Shown: piece by piece, positions 18,790 to 28,047 of the stretch
How positions within the stretch are numbered: the first letter of the stretch is position 1
How the letters are laid out: the number at the start of each line of letters is the position of its first letter
Assembly: GCF_900015215.1 (NCBI RefSeq)
Contig: NZ_LN555523.1
Location: 1,926,381 to 1,990,380 of the forward strand
Reading direction: 5' to 3'
Length of the DNA: 64,000 nucleotides
Source of the DNA: Romboutsia ilealis
Lineage (GTDB): Bacteria > Bacillota > Clostridia > Peptostreptococcales > Peptostreptococcaceae
Notes under the pieces: generated by a model
Databases searched by the model: none
Told to the model about the DNA's origin: nothing
The model's input: the letters and a program-made list of their open reading frames with translations, nothing else
Made by a program: the position numbers and the translations under genes

Positions 18790-19314
18790 TTATTCTAAAC
18801 TAGAAACTGCAACTTCATTTTGTAAATTGTACATCATAGTATTTTCAAATCCACTATGATTTTCATCTACATTATAGAATATTTCATCTATACCCTTTAT
18901 TTCATCTTCTAGCAATGACTTAAATTTATTTCTAAATACTTTAAATTCCTTAACCATTGAATCATATTCTTTTCTTATTTCTATAACACTATTATTCGCT
19001 CTTTCTATAATCTGTCTAGCATCTAAATCAGCTTTTTCAACTATAATCTTAGCTTTTTTATTTGCTGCATTAGTAACATCTTCAGCTGTTCCTTGAGCCG
19101 TTACTAATGTAGCTCTTAATGTTTCTTCTATATTTTCATACTTATTAATTTGATCTTGATATAATCTTACCTTTTCCTTTAAATCTGCATTCTCTCTATA
19201 TAGTTGTTCGTAGTCTTCTTTTACTAAATCTAAGAATTCATCTACTTCATCTTCTTTATAACCCCTTAATACTTTTTTAAATTCTTTATTTTCTATTTCA
19301 ATTGGAGCTATCAT
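18790..19314 (-). CDS. divIVA: Cell-division/polarity protein DivIVA
   Basis: DivIVA recognises negatively curved membrane at division sites and poles and organises partner proteins. The 174 residues have the N-terminal membrane-binding lipid domain (IEIENKEFKKVLRGYKEDEVDEFLD) with the conserved F..xxRGY..xEVDxFL pattern, followed by long coiled-coil heptads (about 30-165) rich in Glu, Lys and Leu. It is the last gene of the HlyD-like/yggS/sepF/yggT/ylmH/divIVA cluster, as in many Gram-positives. Confidence 0.94.
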   Translation of the reverse strand: MIAPIEIENKEFKKVLRGYKEDEVDEFLDLVKEDYEQLYRENADLKEKVRLYQDQINKYENIEETLRATLVTAQGTAEDVTNAANKKAKIIVEKADLDARQIIERANNSVIEIRKEYDSMVKEFKVFRNKFKSLLEDEIKGIDEIFYNVDENHSGFENTMMYNLQNEVAVSSLE

Positions 19315-19327
19315 CTATATTTTCCTC

Positions 19328-20113
19328 CTATATCATTAACTTCGCTTGAACTTTTATTCTACCTTTTTTCGTAATATCTCCTACATTGACGATAATTGAT
19401 CTACCTTTACCTCTTACAGATATTAATGAATTATCTTCAATTTCCTTAGACGGCGAAGTTATTTTTTCATAATTTACATGGACTCTTTCCCCATTTATGT
19501 ACTTTAAACTATCTTGTCTTGATATATTATAAAGCCCACTTATTATACAATCTAGCCTTTGTGATGAAACTGTAAAAGATATATCTTTATAGTTTGGTGA
19601 ATTTGGTATAATATCATCTCTAGAAATTTTATTAACAATAACTTTATTCCTAGATACTTTATTTAGATTTATAGTTAAAAAGTCACATATACCATTAGCG
19701 ACTATAACTTGGCAATAATTATCATGTATTATTATATCTCCTATTTTCTCTCTTACTATACCTAAGTTAAGTATCGCACCTAGATAGTCTTTATGAGATA
19801 TTTCTTTAAATTTAAAGTTTCCCTCTACTTGAACTATCTCTAAAGTATCTTCTATATCCTCATATTCCATATAGTATGGATATATAAATATGACTTTTCT
19901 TTCTGCATCGTCATATCCTCCATCCACACTATATTTAATATCATTAAATGAATTTAAAATAGCTATTGCATTTTTTATTTCATAAGGATTTAAAAAATCA
20001 GTACATTTTACATCATAATGTTTCAAGCAACTATTAGCTTTATCTATTACTTTAAACATCTTATTTTTTAAATCTATGTCCTTTATATGATTAGTAAGTT
20101 TTATTTTATCCAT
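19328..20113 (-). CDS. ylmH: YlmH-type S4 RNA-binding protein
   Basis: YlmH of the division cluster is an RNA-binding protein with an S4 domain; it has been linked to rescue of stalled ribosomes as well as to division. The 261 residues have an N-terminal domain of the YlmH family and a C-terminal S4 domain starting at QRLDCIISGLYNISRQDSLK (about 185) and ending in GRSIIVNVGDITKKGRIKV. It lies between yggT and divIVA with gaps of 12-13 nt, so it is in the same operon. Confidence 0.9.
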   Translation of the reverse strand: MDKIKLTNHIKDIDLKNKMFKVIDKANSCLKHYDVKCTDFLNPYEIKNAIAILNSFNDIKYSVDGGYDDAERKVIFIYPYYMEYEDIEDTLEIVQVEGNFKFKEISHKDYLGAILNLGIVREKIGDIIIHDNYCQVIVANGICDFLTINLNKVSRNKVIVNKISRDDIIPNSPNYKDISFTVSSQRLDCIISGLYNISRQDSLKYINGERVHVNYEKITSPSKEIEDNSLISVRGKGRSIIVNVGDITKKGRIKVQAKLMI

Positions 20114-20125
20114 ATAATAATTACC

Positions 20126-20383
20126 TTAAATAAATAATCTCAATGCTATATTTTTTAATAGCATAAGTGCAAGTATAGCTATCATTGGAGAAAAATCCAC
20201 AGGTCCATTTGTATATCTATACATAACTGATCTTATCGGTGATTCTATAGGCTCTGTTATTGTTGATAATACATCATAAAATTTTCCACCACCACTTGGT
20301 AACCATGTCATAAAACTTTTGATAACTATAATCCATGATAATATATCAAATAAATAATATATAGCAATTCCTATTGTGCTCAT
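20126..20383 (-). CDS. YggT family membrane protein
   Basis: An 85-residue two-helix membrane protein of the YggT/YlmG family, found in the division cluster of most Gram-positives and also in cyanobacteria and plastids. Helices lie at about 5-24 and 62-84, joined by a loop with the family's conserved ITEPIESPIRSVM. Members have been connected with membrane-protein assembly and cell shape, but the molecular role is not settled. Confidence 0.9.
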   Translation of the reverse strand: MSTIGIAIYYLFDILSWIIVIKSFMTWLPSGGGKFYDVLSTITEPIESPIRSVMYRYTNGPVDFSPMIAILALMLLKNIALRLFI

Positions 20384-20468
20384 ATTATCACCCCTTTATT
20401 TTCTATATAAGTATTTAAAAAATATAACTTTTAAGTTTAAAATTTTATATATATCACTTAATCAAATA

Positions 20469-20924
20469 CTATTTACTTTGCCACGGGAAAAGTGTTTTAC
20501 TTTCTAATTCTTTTTTTATACTAGAATCTATATCTACATTGTTAGGAGCTAATATAAAGATTCCCTTAGAAACTTTTTGTATTCCTCCATCTAAAACATA
20601 TACTGCTCCATTCATAAACTCAAATATTGATTTACGCATTCCTAAATCATTTAAGTTTTCTAAATTAACTATAACTGCTTTTTTTTGTTTTAAATGATCC
20701 GCTATAGTAGTAACTTCCTCATATTTTTTAGGTTCTACTATAACAACCTTCATTGGACTTGCCGTATGCAAATTAACAATTTTAGCAGTTTTAGTATTTG
20801 GTATAGATGTAAATTGCTCTACTTCTTCTTCCTCTTCTTGATCATATTCTTCTTCTACACCATCAAATTCTTCTTCCTCTTCAGTTATCCAATTTTTTAA
20901 TTTATTGAATATTCCATCTCCCAT
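20469..20924 (-). CDS. sepF: Cell division protein SepF
   Basis: SepF polymerises into arcs, binds the FtsZ C-terminal tail and tethers the Z-ring to the membrane. The 151 residues have an N-terminal amphipathic start (MGDGIFNKLKNWI), a long acidic linker (about 15-45) and the SepF core with MKVVIVEPKKYEEVTTIADHL and VIVNLENLNDLG. The frame is open seven codons further upstream, but only the ATG at 20924 sits at a proper distance (9 nt) from the AGGAGG site. Confidence 0.93.
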   Translation of the reverse strand: MGDGIFNKLKNWITEEEEEFDGVEEEYDQEEEEEVEQFTSIPNTKTAKIVNLHTASPMKVVIVEPKKYEEVTTIADHLKQKKAVIVNLENLNDLGMRKSIFEFMNGAVYVLDGGIQKVSKGIFILAPNNVDIDSSIKKELESKTLFPWQSK

Positions 20925-20968
20925 TATTAACATCCTCCTACTCATTTATTCTTTAGTTTATTGTATAT

Positions 20969-21682
20969 TTATTTGATTTGTTGCTTATTATAATTTCTTT
21001 CACCAAATATTGATGTTCCTAATCTAACGATAGTAGAACCTTCTTCTATTGCTATTTTATAATCATTACTCATTCCCATTGATAGGTACTTCATAGATAC
21101 ATTAGATATATTTAACTTATCTATATCTAATGATAAATCTTTAAGTTTTCTAAATACTTCTCTTACTTCATCTTCATTTTCAGTAAATGGTGCCATAGTC
21201 ATAAGGCCTTTTATTCTAATATTATTATACTTACTTGAAACATTTGTTATAAAGTCTATAACATCCTCTTTATATAATCCATGCTTACTGTCTTCTTTAG
21301 ATATATTTACTTGAACTAGACAATCAATAACTCTATCTATTTTCTCAGCTCTTTTTTGAATTTCTTCACATAAAGATTCTCTATCTAAAGAATGTATCAT
21401 ATGAACTTTATCTATTATATACTTAACTTTATTAGTTTGAAGACTACCAATTAAGTGCCATTTAACTTTATCGCCAATGATATCATATTTTCTTGCTAAT
21501 TCTTGTGGTTTATTCTCTCCTACATCTGTAACTCCATATTCTATAGCTTCTAATACTTTATCTACATCTACAGTTTTAGTAACTGCTATTAATGTTATAT
21601 CTTCACTACTTCTCTTAACATTATGAGCAAATTCTTTTATATTTGACCTTATTAATTCAAGATTTTCTTTAATTACACTCAC
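20969..21682 (-). CDS. yggS: PLP homeostasis protein YggS/YlmE (PLPBP family)
   Basis: This fold type III PLP-binding protein controls pyridoxal phosphate levels and has no known catalytic activity. The 237 residues show the PLP lysine in LIAVTKTVDVDKV (Lys36), VGENKPQEL, WHLIGSLQTNK and the phosphate-binding MGMSNDYKIAIEEGSTIVRLGTSIFG (split here). It starts at GTG after GGTGG, 1 nt beyond the stop codon of the HlyD-like gene, and precedes sepF as in the Bacillus ylmDE-sepF order. Confidence 0.95.
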   Translation of the reverse strand: MSVIKENLELIRSNIKEFAHNVKRSSEDITLIAVTKTVDVDKVLEAIEYGVTDVGENKPQELARKYDIIGDKVKWHLIGSLQTNKVKYIIDKVHMIHSLDRESLCEEIQKRAEKIDRVIDCLVQVNISKEDSKHGLYKEDVIDFITNVSSKYNNIRIKGLMTMAPFTENEDEVREVFRKLKDLSLDIDKLNISNVSMKYLSMGMSNDYKIAIEEGSTIVRLGTSIFGERNYNKQQIK

Positions 21683-21683
21683 T

Positions 21684-22817
21684 TTACCACCTACTTATTT
21701 TTATATTTTTATTTATACTGTTCGGTTTTAGAATGATTTCATCATATATATCAATTGTTTTTATACCTTCTTTTTGATTCTTGTAATAGTCTATAAATAT
21801 AAATTCATCATCTTCATATTGTATATTTTTTAATTCAATAAAGTCTACTTTTTTAGTTTCTTGATTTAATACATATACACCTTTTTGATCATTTTTTTCT
21901 TTTACAGATTGTTTAGGTACTTTCAAACCGTCTATTTGCTTATATATTATATCAAATTCTTTTACTCTTGTATCATAAATTTCTACATTTTGATTACTTA
22001 TTTTAAATATAACTACATTATCATTACCGTTTCTATATATTTTTTCTACATTTCCTTGTATATTTTCACTATCAAATACTATTTCGACTTTTTGATTATC
22101 TTCAAAAATATCATCATCTTTAGTACATATAGCTATATATGAATAATCACTTTGTATTATTCTAGCTACTACTTCTGATTCTTTTATAGATGTATTTTCA
22201 ATATCTAATTCTTTATAATTATTTTCTGCATCTTCTATGTCCTTAGATGTTAAATTTTCTAATTTATCTAATGTATATATATCCTCATATCCATCATATT
22301 TGGTAGATACTACACCTGATGTCGTAATATTTAAATAATTTATATTTTTATTATTTTCATCGTTAAGAACTACTCTTTGCTCTTTTTTATTTTTAATCTT
22401 AACATTTATTAATTCTTTACTTATGTCAGATTTACTATTTTCATATTCAGTTTCCAACTCATCTATTTCTTTATTCAACTGAACTATCTTACTTTTATTT
22501 TCCTCTAAGTTTTTGCTATTACTATATATAGCTGCTAATGCATCACCTTTTTTTAATTTTTCTCCGTTGTTAACCATACTTTTTATAATTCCACTTTGAT
22601 TTGATCTGATTAAATACTCGTCTCTTATAATTAATCCTTTCGCACTTACTTTTAGCTCTACAGTTTCACTTTCTATTACCAATGTATCAATATTTTTTCC
22701 TATTATATTTATTGAAATTTGAAGTAGTATATAAGCAAATATTATAATAATAAATAACCTAGAATATTTTATTTTTCTTATTTTTCTCAAGGCTAACTCT
22801 CCCCAATCTCTTTTCAT
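21684..22817 (-). CDS. HlyD-like membrane-anchored protein of the division cluster
   Basis: The 377-residue protein has a short basic N-terminus, one membrane helix at about 19-37 and a long extracytoplasmic part. The region LIIRDEYLIRSNQSGIIKSM with NGEKLKKGDALAAIYS looks like a biotinyl/lipoyl-type hairpin as in HlyD adaptor proteins; a coiled coil follows at about 108-150 and beta-rich segments after that. No transporter gene is adjacent, so a secretion adaptor role is doubtful. Its position at the head of the yggS-sepF-divIVA operon suggests a division or wall role. The ribosome-binding site is weak. Confidence 0.72.
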   Translation of the reverse strand: MKRDWGELALRKIRKIKYSRLFIIIIFAYILLQISINIIGKNIDTLVIESETVELKVSAKGLIIRDEYLIRSNQSGIIKSMVNNGEKLKKGDALAAIYSNSKNLEENKSKIVQLNKEIDELETEYENSKSDISKELINVKIKNKKEQRVVLNDENNKNINYLNITTSGVVSTKYDGYEDIYTLDKLENLTSKDIEDAENNYKELDIENTSIKESEVVARIIQSDYSYIAICTKDDDIFEDNQKVEIVFDSENIQGNVEKIYRNGNDNVVIFKISNQNVEIYDTRVKEFDIIYKQIDGLKVPKQSVKEKNDQKGVYVLNQETKKVDFIELKNIQYEDDEFIFIDYYKNQKEGIKTIDIYDEIILKPNSINKNIKISRW

Positions 22818-23170
22818 TAAAACTTTTATACTATTTCTTCAAATAATATTAAATTTCCTTTTAATTATATTTTCAAAAACATTACATAATTTAACTATTT
22901 TCTACTAATTTAAGTTTTGTTTTTCTTTAGTATGTATTAAAGTATTTAGTTTTTATATTTATTCATCTAATATTAGATTTTTCTGTAAATAAAAAATTCA
23001 CTTTGCTTGAGCGATGTATCGTCGAAGTTCTTCATGTAGCCAACAATATGGCAGTTGCTACCACTTATGTCATATCCGTTGCTCAAAATATCATGTTTCG
23101 CATTTCTGAAATTATTAATCTCTCTTCTATTAAAAATTATTAAAATAAAATTCCACATTATAGTTTACTT
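22818..23170. other. Intergenic region with one copy of a dispersed repeat
   Basis: This spacer lies between the HlyD-like gene and spoIVA. No convincing gene is present. A 61-codon minus-strand frame at 22973-23158 overlies the dispersed repeat described separately, and I do not regard it as a real protein gene. Confidence 0.6.
22985..23115 (-). repeat. Dispersed intergenic repeat, copy 1
   Basis: The conserved end (22989-23025, plus strand) reads AAAAAATTCACTTTGCTTGA and continues with GCGATGTATCGTCGAA; similar sequence occurs at 24827 and 41254. The core TTGCTTGAGCGA is a small inverted repeat. Inner parts share motifs with copy 2 (AACGGATATGA, TAGCAACTG) but are diverged. Confidence 0.7.
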
Positions 23171-23216
23171 ATACGTTAAAAAGGCTAAACATAATTATTT
23201 AGCCTTTTTAACGTAT
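23171..23216. terminator. Bidirectional terminator after spoIVA
   Basis: A 19-bp perfect stem (23171-23189 with 23198-23216) containing AAAAAGG and CCTTTTT segments, so a T-run is available in either direction. It begins 5 nt after the spoIVA stop codon. Confidence 0.85.
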
Positions 23217-23221
23217 AATTC

Positions 23222-24694
23222 TTATAATAATATAGTTATTATATTCATACTTCCTTCATTTATTATTTTTTGTAATGTTTTTTGTATCTTAACTCTTATT
23301 TCTTCTGGCATAGTATACAGCTTACTTTGTAATTGTTCTTTAACTAAATCATTTAATGATTTACCAAACATATTTGATTCCCATAATTCGCTAGGATTTT
23401 GTTCAAACTCATCTAGTAAATATTTAATCATCTCTTCACCTTGAGTTTGATTTCCAACTATAGGAGATACTTCTGTTGATATATCAGCTTTTATTATATG
23501 AAGTGAAGGTGCATTTGCTCTTAATTTTATTCCATATTGTTTACCTTGTTTTATTATTTCAGGCTCTTCTAAGCTAAGCTCATCTAACGAAGGAGCTACA
23601 ACTCCATATCCTTTAGTTTTAGCATCATATAAAGCACTTTCTATCTTATCATATTCATTTTTTACTCTTGATAATTTAGTTACAAGATTTAATAGTTGAT
23701 GATCTCCATCTATTTTAAATCCACTCTTTTCTTCTAATACATTGTAAAATAAATCTTGTTTAGCTGTTAAATCAATACTTATAACTCCTTCTCCAAGTTC
23801 TACATTATCTACTTCTGTATCTTCTAAAAATTCTAGTTCTGAAAATCCTTGAACTATACTATCTACATCTCTTAATTTTCCTATTTCAGCTATACTTTGT
23901 TTTAATGTAGAGATTATATTATTTTTAATCCAGTGGTTTCTCTCTAATCCTTCTACCCATTTAGGTAAGTTGATTCTTATTTCATTTAATGGGAAATCAT
24001 AAAGTACAGTTTCCATTACATTTTCTATATCTTCTTCATCCATAGCTAAAACATTTAACGGAACTATAGGTACATCGTATTTTTCCTCTAACTCAGATCT
24101 TAATAATTCTGTAGACTCACTATATGGATCTAGTGTGTTTAAAACAACTGCAAACGGCTTATTTAAAGATTTTAGCTCACTTATTACTCTTTCTTCAGCT
24201 GAAAGATAACTACTTCTATCTATACCTGTTACAGATCCATCAGTTAAAACTACTATACCTAATGTTGAGTGATCTCTTATAACTTTTTTAGTTCCTATTT
24301 CTGCTGCTTTTTCAAAAGTCATTGCTTCTTGTGACCAAGGAGTTGATACTAATCTTTGTTTTCCTTCTTCCTCATGTCCTAAAGCTCCATCTACTATGTA
24401 CCCCACACAATCAACCATTCTAACTTTTAAAGATACTGTATCTTTTATTTTTATTTCTACTCCATCAGCTGGAACAAATTTTGGTTCTACAGTCATTATA
24501 GTTTTGCCTGATCCACTTTGTGGTATTTCATCTTGTGTTCTTTCTCTTTTATATTCATTTTCTATGTTTGGTAACACAAGATTCTCCATAAATTTTCTTA
24601 TAAAAGTAGATTTACCTGTTCTAACAGGACCAACTACTCCTATATATATATCTCCTTGAGTTCTTTTTGCTATATCTTCGTAAATGTTATTCAT
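23222..24694 (-). CDS. spoIVA: Stage IV sporulation protein A (spore coat morphogenetic ATPase)
   Basis: SpoIVA is an ATPase that polymerises on the forespore surface to form the basement layer of the coat. The 490 residues have the TRAFAC-type P-loop GPVRTGKST (22-30), the long family-specific middle domain, and a hydrophobic C-terminus ending NIITILL, which in Bacillus SpoIVA contacts the SpoVM-marked membrane. The ATG at 24694 lies 8 nt after AGGAGG; an in-frame TTG just upstream is less likely. It should be SigE-dependent, although I could not find a clear SigE promoter. Neighbours gpsA, plsY and der follow the order seen around spoIVA in other spore formers. Confidence 0.96.
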   Translation of the reverse strand: MNNIYEDIAKRTQGDIYIGVVGPVRTGKSTFIRKFMENLVLPNIENEYKRERTQDEIPQSGSGKTIMTVEPKFVPADGVEIKIKDTVSLKVRMVDCVGYIVDGALGHEEEGKQRLVSTPWSQEAMTFEKAAEIGTKKVIRDHSTLGIVVLTDGSVTGIDRSSYLSAEERVISELKSLNKPFAVVLNTLDPYSESTELLRSELEEKYDVPIVPLNVLAMDEEDIENVMETVLYDFPLNEIRINLPKWVEGLERNHWIKNNIISTLKQSIAEIGKLRDVDSIVQGFSELEFLEDTEVDNVELGEGVISIDLTAKQDLFYNVLEEKSGFKIDGDHQLLNLVTKLSRVKNEYDKIESALYDAKTKGYGVVAPSLDELSLEEPEIIKQGKQYGIKLRANAPSLHIIKADISTEVSPIVGNQTQGEEMIKYLLDEFEQNPSELWESNMFGKSLNDLVKEQLQSKLYTMPEEIRVKIQKTLQKIINEGSMNIITILL

Positions 24695-24697
24695 CAA

Positions 24698-25015
24698 GTT
24701 CCCCTCCTGCTTATAGTTTCTTAATAGATTATATTTTCATAATTGGACTATTATTCCAAATTTAAAATTCTTTTTAAAAAATTCTTTTTAAATTACTAAG
24801 AAATAAAAAATACTTAATATATAAATAAAAAATTCACCTCGCTTAAGCAAGATGTCACCGTAACATTTCATTTTGCTAACAGCTTCATCCGTTACTTTAT
24901 CCACTATGATGGCAAATCTTTTCAAAGTATTTTTTACGCTTAAAAAGCAGTTTATTGATATTACTTACATTTAGAAGTTATCTATATTTTAAAGTATTAT
25001 ACTCTCCTTAAACAT
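24698..25015. other. Intergenic region with one copy of a dispersed repeat
   Basis: The spacer between gpsA and spoIVA carries no gene that I can support. Most of it is taken up by copy 2 of the dispersed repeat. Confidence 0.6.
24825..25005 (-). repeat. Dispersed intergenic repeat, copy 2
   Basis: The conserved end (24828-24862, plus) reads AAAAAATTCACCTCGCTTAA then GCAAGATGTCACCG. The other end, read on the minus strand, has TTAAGGAGAGTATAATACTT, ATAGATAACTTC and GTAAGTAATATCAATAAACT, which are matched in copy 3 and in part at 60066-60120. One frame of the conserved end encodes LLKRGEFFIY, similar to copies 1 and 3, but frames are not maintained over the element. Confidence 0.7.
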
Positions 25016-25044
25016 AAAAAGCTAGGATTAAAATCCTAGCTTTT
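25016..25044 (-). terminator. Terminator of the der-plsY-gpsA operon
   Basis: AAAAGCTAGGAT paired with ATCCTAGCTTTT, overlapping the gpsA stop codon; the T-run is on the minus strand. Confidence 0.85.
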
Positions 25045-26050
25045 CATCAACTATTTCTTCCATTTCATGAGTTTTATTTCTCATCATTAAATCTATTACC
25101 ACTTCATTAGGGTTTAAATTACTATGTAATATAGAGTATATTGCACTTGTTATAGGCATATCTACATTTAACTTCTTAGAAATCTCATAAGCTACTTCTG
25201 TAGCAGTTATTCCTTCTACTACCATTTTCACTTCTTCTAAAGTCTCTTCTAAACTCTTTCCTTGCCCTATTAAGATACCTGCTCTTCTGTTTCTACTATG
25301 CATACTAGTACAAGTTACAATTAAGTCACCTATTCCCGATAATCCAGAAAAAGTAGAAGCATCTGCTCCCATAGCAACACCTAATCTACTTATCTCTCTA
25401 ATTCCACGAGTCATAAGAGCAGCTTTTGAATTATCTCCAAGGCCTAATCCATCACATATCCCTGCTCCGAAAGCTATTATATTTTTTAATGCGCCTCCAA
25501 GTTCTACTCCAACTATATCTGGATTTGTATAAACTCTAAACTTAGGTCCCATAAATATATCTTGAACTCTTCGAGCTATTTCTAAATTAGTAGATGCTAC
25601 AACTACTGTAGTAGGTATATCTCTTGCAACTTCCTCTGCATGAGATGGTCCTGATAAAGTTACATATGGATTATTCGGAAGTTCTTCTTCTACTACTTCT
25701 GATAATCTAAGTCCGGTACCTTTTTCTAAACCTTTTGCTACATCAACCATTATCTGCTCATCTTTTATAAATGGCTTTATTTGATTACATACACTTCTTA
25801 TAGCCTGTGATGGAACTGCTAAAACTACAATTATACTATTTGATACAGCTTCTTCTAAAGAAGTTGTAACAATCATATTATTTGGAAATAATACACCTGG
25901 TAAATAATCTATATTTTCTTTTGTACTATTTATTTTTTTAGCTTGTTCTTCATTAAGAGTCCACATGCTAACTTCATATCCTTTTTTTGCTAAAGTTAGT
26001 CCTAATGCGCTCCCCCAACTTCCAGTTCCTAATACACATACTTTTTCCAT
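25028..26050 (-). CDS. gpsA: Glycerol-3-phosphate dehydrogenase [NAD(P)+]
   Basis: GpsA reduces dihydroxyacetone phosphate to sn-glycerol 3-phosphate, the backbone for phospholipids. The 340 residues have the Rossmann motif VLGTGSWGSALG (5-16), the GPSHAEEVARDIPTTV segment, the catalytic lysine in VELGGALKNIIAFGAGICDG (split) and the substrate loop SRNRRAG. I start at the ATG at 26050, seven nt after AGGTGG, not seven codons further upstream. It follows plsY by 26 nt; the two enzymes act in sequence in phospholipid synthesis. Confidence 0.96.
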   Translation of the reverse strand: MEKVCVLGTGSWGSALGLTLAKKGYEVSMWTLNEEQAKKINSTKENIDYLPGVLFPNNMIVTTSLEEAVSNSIIVVLAVPSQAIRSVCNQIKPFIKDEQIMVDVAKGLEKGTGLRLSEVVEEELPNNPYVTLSGPSHAEEVARDIPTTVVVASTNLEIARRVQDIFMGPKFRVYTNPDIVGVELGGALKNIIAFGAGICDGLGLGDNSKAALMTRGIREISRLGVAMGADASTFSGLSGIGDLIVTCTSMHSRNRRAGILIGQGKSLEETLEEVKMVVEGITATEVAYEISKKLNVDMPITSAIYSILHSNLNPNEVVIDLMMRNKTHEMEEIVDEKLGF

Positions 26051-26076
26051 GTTAACACCACCTAACCACATTAGAA

Positions 26077-26685
26077 TTATTCTTTCTTTTGTCCTATCTT
26101 TCTCTCAGTTCCATTTATTAATCGTTTAATGTTCTCTCTATGAGTAAATATTACTGATAAAGTTAAAAATAATGTAATTATTATACCTTTATTATTTTTA
26201 GCAAATATCATCATTATAGGAGACATAGATATACCAACTATAGCTCCTAAAGATACATATTTAGTAATTATTACTATAACTAAAAATATTGCAAAGCAAG
26301 ATAGTGCTAATACAGGATTCATTGCAATCATCGCACCTAAAGAAGTTGCTACTCCTTTACCGCCTTTAAAACCTAAGAATACTGGCCAATTGTGACCACA
26401 TACTACTCCAAATACTCCTAAGTATCCAGCTGTAGCTATATCTAATCCTGACACTTTTGCTATTAATTGTGCTATAAAAACTGCTACAACTCCTTTTAAT
26501 AAATCTCCTATAAAAGTCATTGCACCGGCTTTTTTACCTAAAGTTCTAAGTACATTGGTAGATCCCGCATTTCCAGATCCCTGAGTTCTTATATCTACAC
26601 CAATCATTTTTTTAGCTATTATGTATGAAGTAGATATATTACCTAAAAGATAAGCAATTATGATAATCAATATATAACTAAGCAT
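26077..26685 (-). CDS. plsY: Acyl-phosphate:glycerol-3-phosphate acyltransferase
   Basis: PlsY transfers the acyl group from acyl-phosphate (made by PlsX) to glycerol 3-phosphate, the first committed membrane step of phospholipid synthesis. The 202-residue integral membrane protein has the conserved loops GNISTSYIIAK, GSGNAGSTNVLRTLGKKAG (split) and GHNWPVFLGFKGGKGVATSLG (split). Five membrane segments are expected. It sits between der and gpsA, and GpsA supplies its glycerol 3-phosphate. Confidence 0.95.
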   Translation of the reverse strand: MLSYILIIIIAYLLGNISTSYIIAKKMIGVDIRTQGSGNAGSTNVLRTLGKKAGAMTFIGDLLKGVVAVFIAQLIAKVSGLDIATAGYLGVFGVVCGHNWPVFLGFKGGKGVATSLGAMIAMNPVLALSCFAIFLVIVIITKYVSLGAIVGISMSPIMMIFAKNNKGIIITLFLTLSVIFTHRENIKRLINGTERKIGQKKE

Positions 26686-26707
26686 GTTTATTCCCCCTTA
26701 GTTAAAT

Positions 26708-28033
26708 TTATTTTCTATTCTTTTCTCTATACTCAAATTGTACAGGTGTTCCCTCAAATCCAAAGTTTTCTCTTATCTTATTTTCAAGATATCTTTGATA
26801 TGAGAAATGAGTTAAGTTCTTATCATTTATAAATAAAGTAAACTTAGGTGGTTTAACTCCTGTTTGCGATCCATAGTAAATCTTTAATCTCTTACCTTTA
26901 TCTGATGGTGGTTGATTTAACATTACAGCTTCACCTATTACATCATTTAATGCAGAAGTTGATACTCTCTTAGCATGTTCACTTGCTACATATTCTACTG
27001 TTTCTAATATTTTATTCATTCTTTGATTAGTTTTTGCTGAAACAAATATTACTGGTGCATACATCATAAATGGGAATTTTTCTTTAACGTCTTTAGTGTA
27101 ATTTCCTAAAGTTTTATTGTCTTTTTCTATTAAGTCCCACTTATTTATTACAAATACACAAGCTTTACCTTCATCATGAGCTATACCTGCAACTTTTGTA
27201 TCTTGTTCTGTTATTCCTTCTTTTGCATCTATTACTATTAATACTACATCTGCTCTGTCTACTGCCGCCATAGATCTTATTACACTATACTTTTCTACTG
27301 TTTCGTATATTTTACTTTTTCTTCTAAGGCCTGCTGTATCTATAAGAAGGAATTTTTGTCCATTTTTTTCAACATAAGTATCAACAGCATCTCTTGTTGT
27401 ACCTGCAATAGGACTTACTATAACTCTCTCTTCACCTAATATATTATTAAGTATAGAACTTTTACCTGCATTAGGCTTACCTGTTATTGCAACTCTTATT
27501 ATATCTTCGTCATACTCAGTATTTAATCCTTCTGGGAAGTTTTGAACAACTTCATCTAATAAATCTCCAAGTCCCATACTATTAGCACTTGATATTGCAA
27601 ATGGTACGCCAAGTCCTAATTCATAGAAATCATATACATTATCAAATTGACTTTGACTATCTATTTTATTTACTACAAGTATAACTGGTTTTTTAGTCTT
27701 TCTAAGAATTTGAGCAACTTCTCTATCTGCTGCTGTTAATCCTGATTTTCCATCAACTACAAAAAGTATTATATGAGCCATATCCATAGCAAGCATAGCT
27801 TGATTTCTCATATGAGATAATATTATATCTCCATTATCTGGCTCTATACCTCCTGTATCTATTAATGTAAAGTAGTGATTTAACCACTCTACCTCTGTAA
27901 ATATTCTATCTCTTGTTACTCCAGGAGTATCTTCCACTATAGATATTCTTTTTCCTGCTAATTTATTAAATAATGTAGATTTTCCGACATTTGGTCTTCC
28001 TACTACCGCAACTACTGGTCTATTATCACTCAT
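26708..28033 (-). CDS. der: Ribosome-assembly GTPase Der (EngA)
   Basis: Der is an essential GTPase with two tandem G domains that acts in 50S subunit assembly. The 441 residues show G1 motifs GRPNVGKST (first domain) and GKPNAGKSS (second, near 185), matching G3 motifs DTGGIE and DTAGLR, and NKID and NKWD specificity motifs. A KH-like C-terminal domain closes the protein. It is the first gene of der-plsY-gpsA, with GAAAGGAG before the ATG. Confidence 0.97.
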   Translation of the reverse strand: MSDNRPVVAVVGRPNVGKSTLFNKLAGKRISIVEDTPGVTRDRIFTEVEWLNHYFTLIDTGGIEPDNGDIILSHMRNQAMLAMDMAHIILFVVDGKSGLTAADREVAQILRKTKKPVILVVNKIDSQSQFDNVYDFYELGLGVPFAISSANSMGLGDLLDEVVQNFPEGLNTEYDEDIIRVAITGKPNAGKSSILNNILGEERVIVSPIAGTTRDAVDTYVEKNGQKFLLIDTAGLRRKSKIYETVEKYSVIRSMAAVDRADVVLIVIDAKEGITEQDTKVAGIAHDEGKACVFVINKWDLIEKDNKTLGNYTKDVKEKFPFMMYAPVIFVSAKTNQRMNKILETVEYVASEHAKRVSTSALNDVIGEAVMLNQPPSDKGKRLKIYYGSQTGVKPPKFTLFINDKNLTHFSYQRYLENKIRENFGFEGTPVQFEYREKNRK

Positions 28034-28047
28034 AATAATCTCCTTTC

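Noticed and set aside
22973..23158. 61-codon minus-strand open frame
   Set aside because: It lies on a copy of the dispersed repeat, has no ribosome-binding site, and the frame is not kept in the other copies.
24698..24760. SigE promoter for spoIVA
   Set aside because: Only partial matches to both elements (GAATAAT; TATAATCT); not distinguishable from the AT-rich background.
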